Shown piece after piece: positions 58,600 to 64,000 of a stretch of DNA of 64,000 nt. Position numbers and translations under genes: made by a program. Under the pieces are notes generated by a model that made no database searches, was not told where the DNA came from, and saw nothing but the letters and a program-made list of their open reading frames with translations. Origin of the DNA: Phragmites australis (lineage: Eukaryota; Streptophyta; Magnoliopsida; Poales; Poaceae); assembly GCF_958298935.1 (NCBI RefSeq), contig NC_084921.1, forward strand, positions 32,986,001-33,050,000. Direction: 5' to 3'. Position 1 is the first letter of the stretch, and each line of letters begins with the position of its first letter.

Positions 58600-60112
58600 A
58601 GATTTTTAATGACGGATGATAATTGTTATTAGAGACGGGTTCTATACCGATTATTTTGAACGTGTTACTAAAGAGATGTTATTAGTGACGGGTCACGGTA
58701 TGACTTATCACTACTGACTGAATATTAGTAACGAGTTGTAATCTTCATATATCATTAATAACTGATAAATATATTTCGTATTTTTAGACACGAAAAAAAT
58801 TAATTTTTTTTACTTGAGCCATCACAACACAAACCCATCTCGTATATACCCCACAAGCCACGCTATTTTTCACACTGCGTTCTATGTGAATCGAACAAGT
58901 GACCTCACCCTCGCGCAAATAACCCCTTACAACCTCTCCTATCATGTATTTGTGATAGAAAACTGATGTTTTATCTTTTTAACTTTCTTTGTTGAAGGTC
59001 ATTAGTGAACCGTGACCCGTCAACAATGATAGAATAGTGACGGGTCACAAGCATGACTAATCACTAATAACTGAATATTATTGACGGTTTGTAATCTTGA
59101 TCCGTTATTAATGATTGATTTTGCTAAATTTTGTTGAGGGTTATAATTTTACATATCAAAATTTTCTTCATCTAAATATTTATTAATATTTTATGAATTG
59201 CTGAATATCCCGTGCAAACTATCATAATTTGATAGGTGACCTGAAGTGCCTTCAGTAAAACGGGTATAACTTTTGCATACAAAATCTAATTTCGATATTT
59301 TTATACTCTACAGACATCTACAGAAAAAAGTTACATCTGTTTCTCTCCGATTTTGGCGGAATCGAAAAAATTTCGAGACCAAATTCGACTTAAAAGATTG
59401 AGTTCTCGCCCCTTGAAGTTTGTACACTATTTTCAGAACGTGTGTTTGTGTCCATAGCCACCACCTCTTACATCAAACTTAAGTAGAAATATATAATAGT
59501 TCATATTCTAGTACTCTGCTGAGGTGAGGAAAAATAAGAGATAAAATTTTTGTGAATAGCCTATTGCATTACATGTATTCTAAAATGAAAAGCTATGTAA
59601 ATCCAACTATTCCGATTTTCTGTTTTTCAGATATAGGTAGTCTTGATTAATAAAAAAAGAACAATAATGAATCCAATCCAATCAATTAAAAACTAGGATA
59701 AAATAAATAATCAACTAAAATCCAATTAACCAAAATTAACAACAATGAATATATTAAGTGTATGACAAATACTAGTGTTACGAGTACAACATACAACTTG
59801 ACATTTTTTCTTTTTTTCTCTCTCATAACCTTGTTTCATTTCCCATTTAGTGTTGCTAATGTTGAGAAAAAAATAAGAGAAAAATAAAAAAAAATACTAT
59901 CATAATAAGTTAGTTATAAGTGATAGTTCACAACTTTTGATATGTCACTGTTCTCATTACTGACGACAAATCATGTTATGACCCGTCACTAATGATCACT
60001 CATCAGTGACGGGTCTTTGTCAGATCCTGATATGGTACATTAGTGACGGGTCACAGTGAGATCCGTTACTACTAGGTCTTTAGTGACAGGTCCCGATAAT
60101 CCGTTACTAATT
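58600..60112. mobile_element. Non-autonomous DNA element with TAGTGACGGGTC arrays
   Basis: TAGTGACGGGTCAC or close variants occur at about 58684, 59035, 60004 and 60040. Inverted forms (GACCCGTCAC, ACCCGTCAAC) occur at about 59978 and 59014. The outer parts pair as imperfect inverted repeats (left TTTTTAATGACGGATGATAA, right in reverse complement AAAATTAGTAACGGATTATC). Such subterminal arrays are typical of CACTA-type and some other grass TIR elements. The superfamily is not settled because neither CACTA ends nor a target duplication were found. No transposase is present. Confidence 0.6.
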
Positions 60113-62618
60113 TTATTTTTTTTTATCTATTTTTTTTTTAGTGCGTAGAGCTTCAGCAACATATATTACTAAGTATCATATCAGCACTAGTAAATTTAGC
60201 AGGAAGAAAATCAAATACTATCTAATAATTAAACATGCATGCACCTGGTCACATATATACGGAGTAATGAGTATAAACATTGGAAAACCTAGCATTCTTG
60301 CTTGGATATATATATACACACATATTTTTTAATGATCAAGCGCCTAAAAATTGCAAGATATTAAGTCGGCAGTGTGAACACACGCTGAAGAAGAAGAATA
60401 TGCTCCATCGAGGTTAGAGGAGGGGGTCAAGATTCAGGATGGGTTCATCGGGTGCTGGATTTATAGGGTTGCTTAGAGAGGTGGTCGAACCGGCAGTGGT
60501 TAGTGGTGTGTGGTGCGGCGAGACGACGGTGGTGCCGTTGGAGCCATAAACGGCAGGTGATGGTGGGTGGGGTTGGCTGTAAGAGCGATGAAAACGGAGT
60601 GGTTAACGCGACGACGTAAGGTGGCCGCAGATCTGACAGAGGGGACACGGCTGTAGACGAAAGCTGGCTGGCGAGGTGGCGGGGAGGGGGGACGAGTAGC
60701 TAGGAGCTGCACTTTCAAAGAAGATGTACAATTAGGAAGTTGAAAAAAGTATCACAGCCCGAGAGTTTTTATTGGTCGACTGAAAAATGCCTCATTTTCA
60801 AACACATGAAAAATAGCAGCGCCCATACATATATAACAAACCGCTAGTACAGTAGTAGTACAAAGCAAGCTTTATCGCCATGACAGCGGTGTTTGGCGCC
60901 ACAAGGCACGCACGCGGCCGGCAAGTGCGCGCTCTCGATCTCCCTGGCTATGCCCCAGCCGATCGCTCGTAGCAGTACGTGTCTGCCCGACCGATCATTC
61001 AGCTAACCCCAACAAGGCTCCTTCGGCGGCACGGCAGCGGTGCATGCCACACAAAGAGCTACTCCTATCGCAATGCATGCTCGTACCGTCGTCCTACGTG
61101 TCACGGTACATCTTTTAATTTTCTAAAACAGCGACGAAAAAAAAAAGAAAGCAACGACACGACCTAACGTGACGTAGAGACTGCCATTCCCGATGGTCAT
61201 AGTGACCTCAAGCAATGATGCTACGAGCGCGGCGGCAAGGCCGGCCGGGCAATGATCGTTGCGGCGTGGCTGCTGGCTCGCCTGTGTCGTCATTGTCGAT
61301 GCAAGATCCATCATGGTGCGTGTCTCAGCGTCTCTCTAGGAACTAGGTGACCAAAGAGGGAAATAGTGAACTAATGCCCACCGAAAGAAAATGATAAATG
61401 GCGGCTTCTACCGAAATTGGCCAGTCCAAGGGTGGCCCACATCCTATCTTTCCTCATCCGGCTCCCCACACGATACGGGATCAGGTCCCGCCGCTGAGGG
61501 GCAGCCTCAGCCGTCCGTGGTTGAAACTGCCACGATCGCACGTCTGCTGTCACACGCGCCCGTTGAAAGGAATGGGTAGGTGGGAGCCGGGGCCCGCGTG
61601 TCAGAAGGTGCCGTGGAGTCAGCCTGCTCCTCATCGAGGATGGAAAGAAGGCCACCCGGCACACGTCATCATTGGACATTTGGACGAGAGAATTTTTAGG
61701 GTCCCAGCGCTCTGTCAGCGTCGTAAAGGGCAGGGTTGTATGGAGTTCGGTGAGTAAAGTCGAGCCTCGTTTGGGCCCTGGCATAGCCAGCCCATCCGCT
61801 TTATTGTATCTTTTACGTGTTTCTTTTTAAATTTTGGAAGATATCACTGGTTTCTTTCTTTTTCTACTAGAAACCACATGCACGTTACACATATAAAATC
61901 AATAATATTATAACAGAGATTAAACAATTTCACAAGAAAAAAATAATTAAAAACAAAAAGCTGATGATGCATGACTAAAACTTCTCAACTTAAGATAGCA
62001 AAAACATACACATTTTTACACAAAAAAGGAAATGACACAGAAAAGGAAAGGAAATGGTAGGAGGTCGAGCTAACCTCCGAAACGTAGCATGGCGAAGCAG
62101 GCTCGAAGGTGGATGCAACCATACGAGGCATTGGAGGTAATTGGTTGTTGCCTGGGGGAGAGGAGTTCATTATGTTCTGTAATTAGTGGGGTTCAAGTAC
62201 GAATTTAAGCTATGATTAAGAGTAGATATCAAAAGCTCCTGCATAGCTATTGCATTATATATCTAATTATTATATAATATGTATATTGATTCTAGTTATT
62301 GGATATCGATGTAAGGAAATAGTGGTGTATTAATACTTTTTAATACTGATAGCGCCAATTAATTGTAGATTTTTAAATTGATTGGAAGTTTCCAAACAAT
62401 TGAGAGGAGAGGAGATAGGGGAGCAACTTTGAATGTGGTGTGTTTGATCGTGTAAGATGTACGATGGAGATCGCTTGAATCTGTCACAACTCGTCCATTT
62501 TATAGGAATATAGATATAGATAGGTCATTATCCATTGAAATCATAGAACAAGTATGCCGCCATCGAAAACAATGGGACACCATATTGAATTTATGTCACA
62601 TTCTTAGGTAAAGGCTCC
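60113..62618. other. Gene-free stretch before the gypsy LTR
   Basis: No coding domain, repeat boundary or RNA gene was recognised. A moderately GC-rich block at 60420-60720 and another at 60880-61760 hold overlapping frames on both strands without recognisable domains. An A-tract lies at about 61137-61149. Confidence 0.45.
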
Positions 62619-63240
62619 TGTCGAGGGTTTTCTCCTGATAATATCTCCGTAAGAATAACAAGGTTGTCTTCATGATTCAGGAATCGAACAGGAGACGTAG
62701 CACACACGATGTATACAGGTTCGAGCCCCCAATTGAAGTAATACCCTATGTTCTGCGTGGTCAATGATGCATTTGTATTCACTTGAGTATAAGCAATGTA
62801 TTTAGATTTATTATAAGGAGTAGATGGGATCTAAACTAGACTAATGAGAAAGTTGACGAGTATCTCCTGCAGCCCCAGTGCCTGTGTTGAGTTGTAGATG
62901 AGTTGCCCTCCTCTGGAAAAAGAGTCTTTCACGGGGGTTTGGATCCTCACCTTATATATAGGGGTCTTGTAACACATCATATCTCGTCGTAGTCGATAAG
63001 GAATCCTTTATCTTGCCTACCAAGAAAGATCAGATAAATCCGACTGGGATACTAGTTGTTCTCAAGTTGGGTAACCAATCGATACTTTTCTAGTATACGC
63101 CTACTAGATCTTCGGGAGTATCAGGTACTGAAGATCTGGTTCCGTAATATCTAGAGTTGTTAAGCATGCACACGACATACCTTATCCGTATATGGTATAT
63201 TCTTTATGCGTATATACCTCATAGTTAGATATTCGATAAT
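62619..63240 (-). repeat. 3' LTR of a gypsy element
   Basis: On the minus strand it follows a polypurine tract GTTAGGGGGCT (63252-63242). It begins TATTATCGAATATC (TG start changed) and ends CCCTCGACA at 62619. A TATA box CTATATATAAGG lies at about 62960-62949. The GGGGGCTCGAACCTGTATAC segment near 62720 is typical of grass gypsy LTRs of this group. About 620 bp. Confidence 0.7.
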
Positions 63241-63561
63241 AGCCCCCTAACTCTGCTCGGGAGGAAGGGTTTCTGCAATTTTCCACTCGAGTACCACCAA
63301 GTCTAAGCCTGATCAAGTAAAGTGGTTCAAGCTTGCAGTCGAGAGAATCGAGTAAGAATGGATCCTATTCTGAGTATTGAGTAGAAACATAATTGGGTCG
63401 AGTGCCCTGTTGTTGACCGCACTTGAAGCTCAAAAAAGGAATAAAAGCTCGATTAGTCGACACCCGATGGTACGAAGTCATCCAAGTCAGCTCGCATTTG
63501 AGTAGTGAAGCTATCGTGTCTGCATTTTTTGCCTCGCTGACCTGGCCAAACTCTAAACGGG

Positions 63562-64000
63562 TTAGGCAGCATCCGTTTGCCGAACTGTTGGGACAGATGG
63601 TTTGAGGAGTTTCTCAACAAAGACTCCTATGTGCACAAGTGCTCGCGAAGAAGCGAGTCTAGCTAGTTCATCCGCACCAGAGATATCACTACTTCTGATA
63701 TGCATTACTTCTAGGCCTTCAAACTTTTCCTCGAGCTTGCTCACCTTGTACAAGTAAGCCGTCATGTTGTCGTCCGAGCATTGGTACTCCTTTTGTACTT
63801 GGTTTACAACTAGATGTGAGTCCCCTTTCACGAGAAGTCACCTGATTCTAAGTGATGCACTATGCAGAGGCCAGTTACTAGTCCCTCATATTCTGTAACA
63901 TTGTTGGAAGCTTTAAAATATATTAAACAAAATACCTGTTGGAGATTTGAGTACGAAGCCAGCCACGAGCCTTGAAGTGTGAGCAATCCATCAAAGAAGA
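63562..64000 (-). pseudogene. Ty3/gypsy RNase H, runs off the right edge
   Basis: From the right edge the minus strand reads YFKASNNVTEYEGLVTGL, a stop region, then KGDSHLVVNQVQKEYQCSDD, YLYKVSKLEEKFEGLEVMHI, SGADELARLASSRAL and GVFVEKLLKPSV, ending at 63562. This is the gypsy RNase H core (TNNxAEYEAL; GDSxLVVxQV; AD-LA). A stop lies between the two halves (ESGDFS-stop). Integrase would normally follow but is missing before the LTR; the frame stops and about 310 bp of non-coding text leads to the polypurine tract. So it is a deletion derivative or a family with a different order. Confidence 0.8.

Noticed and set aside
62700..62740. tRNA-like GGTTCGA motif
   Set aside because: It is part of the gypsy LTR text; no acceptor stem or cloverleaf surrounds it.

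Overview
This is plant nuclear DNA, most likely from a grass (Poaceae). The support is a very GC-rich intronless ABCG gene, a SCYL2 gene with a GC-rich first exon and AT-rich introns, and dense nested repeats of kinds common in grasses: MITEs, Mutator-like elements (MULEs), solo LTRs with a 'TTCACCCC' 3' end, and copia and gypsy pieces. The species cannot be named from the sequence alone. No organellar, rRNA, tRNA, bacterial or CRISPR features were seen.

Host genes. Only two host protein genes are clear. A half-size ABCG (WBC) transporter lies on the minus strand at the left edge (1-1441) and runs off the window. A complete 14-exon SCYL2-type pseudokinase gene lies on the plus strand (12933-21393), encodes about 967 residues, and has an RTE-type LINE remnant in intron 8. 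A 125-codon minus-strand reading frame at 56270-56647 may be the last exon of an unrecognised gene.

Layout. 1-1.4 kb: ABCG. 1.4-12.5 kb: decayed repeats. These are a MULE-type MITE, a LINE RNase H-like fragment, a 97-bp minisatellite, CACTA-like subterminal repeats, a copia 3' end with its LTR, and a hAT transposase remnant split by a solo LTR that itself holds a second solo LTR. 12.9-21.4 kb: SCYL2. 23.14-39.87 kb: the most notable part, two MULEs nested one inside the other. The outer element A (23140-39869) has 10-bp target-site duplications (TSDs). The inner element B (31048-39239) has perfect 9-bp TSDs. Each carries, in the same order on the minus strand, a MuDR-type transposase pseudogene, a plant mobile domain (PMD) pseudogene and a third reading frame that differs between them. 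Their terminal repeats hold arrays of short palindromes. 41-48 kb: small hAT and MULE-type non-autonomous elements with visible TSDs. 50.0-56.0 kb: a minus-strand copia element lacking a visible 5' LTR and interrupted by a 1.67-kb non-autonomous LTR element. 58.6-60.1 kb: a DNA element with repeated TAGTGACGGGTC motifs. 62.6-64 kb: the 3' LTR and RNase H end of a gypsy element that continues past the right edge.

The two genes show no functional link. The rest is a layered record of insertion and decay. The order of some insertions can be read directly: B after A, inner solo LTR after outer solo LTR, and small LTR element after copia. Coordinates of LTR, TIR and TSD ends and of splice sites were read by eye. 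Identity impressions are visual, not computed.
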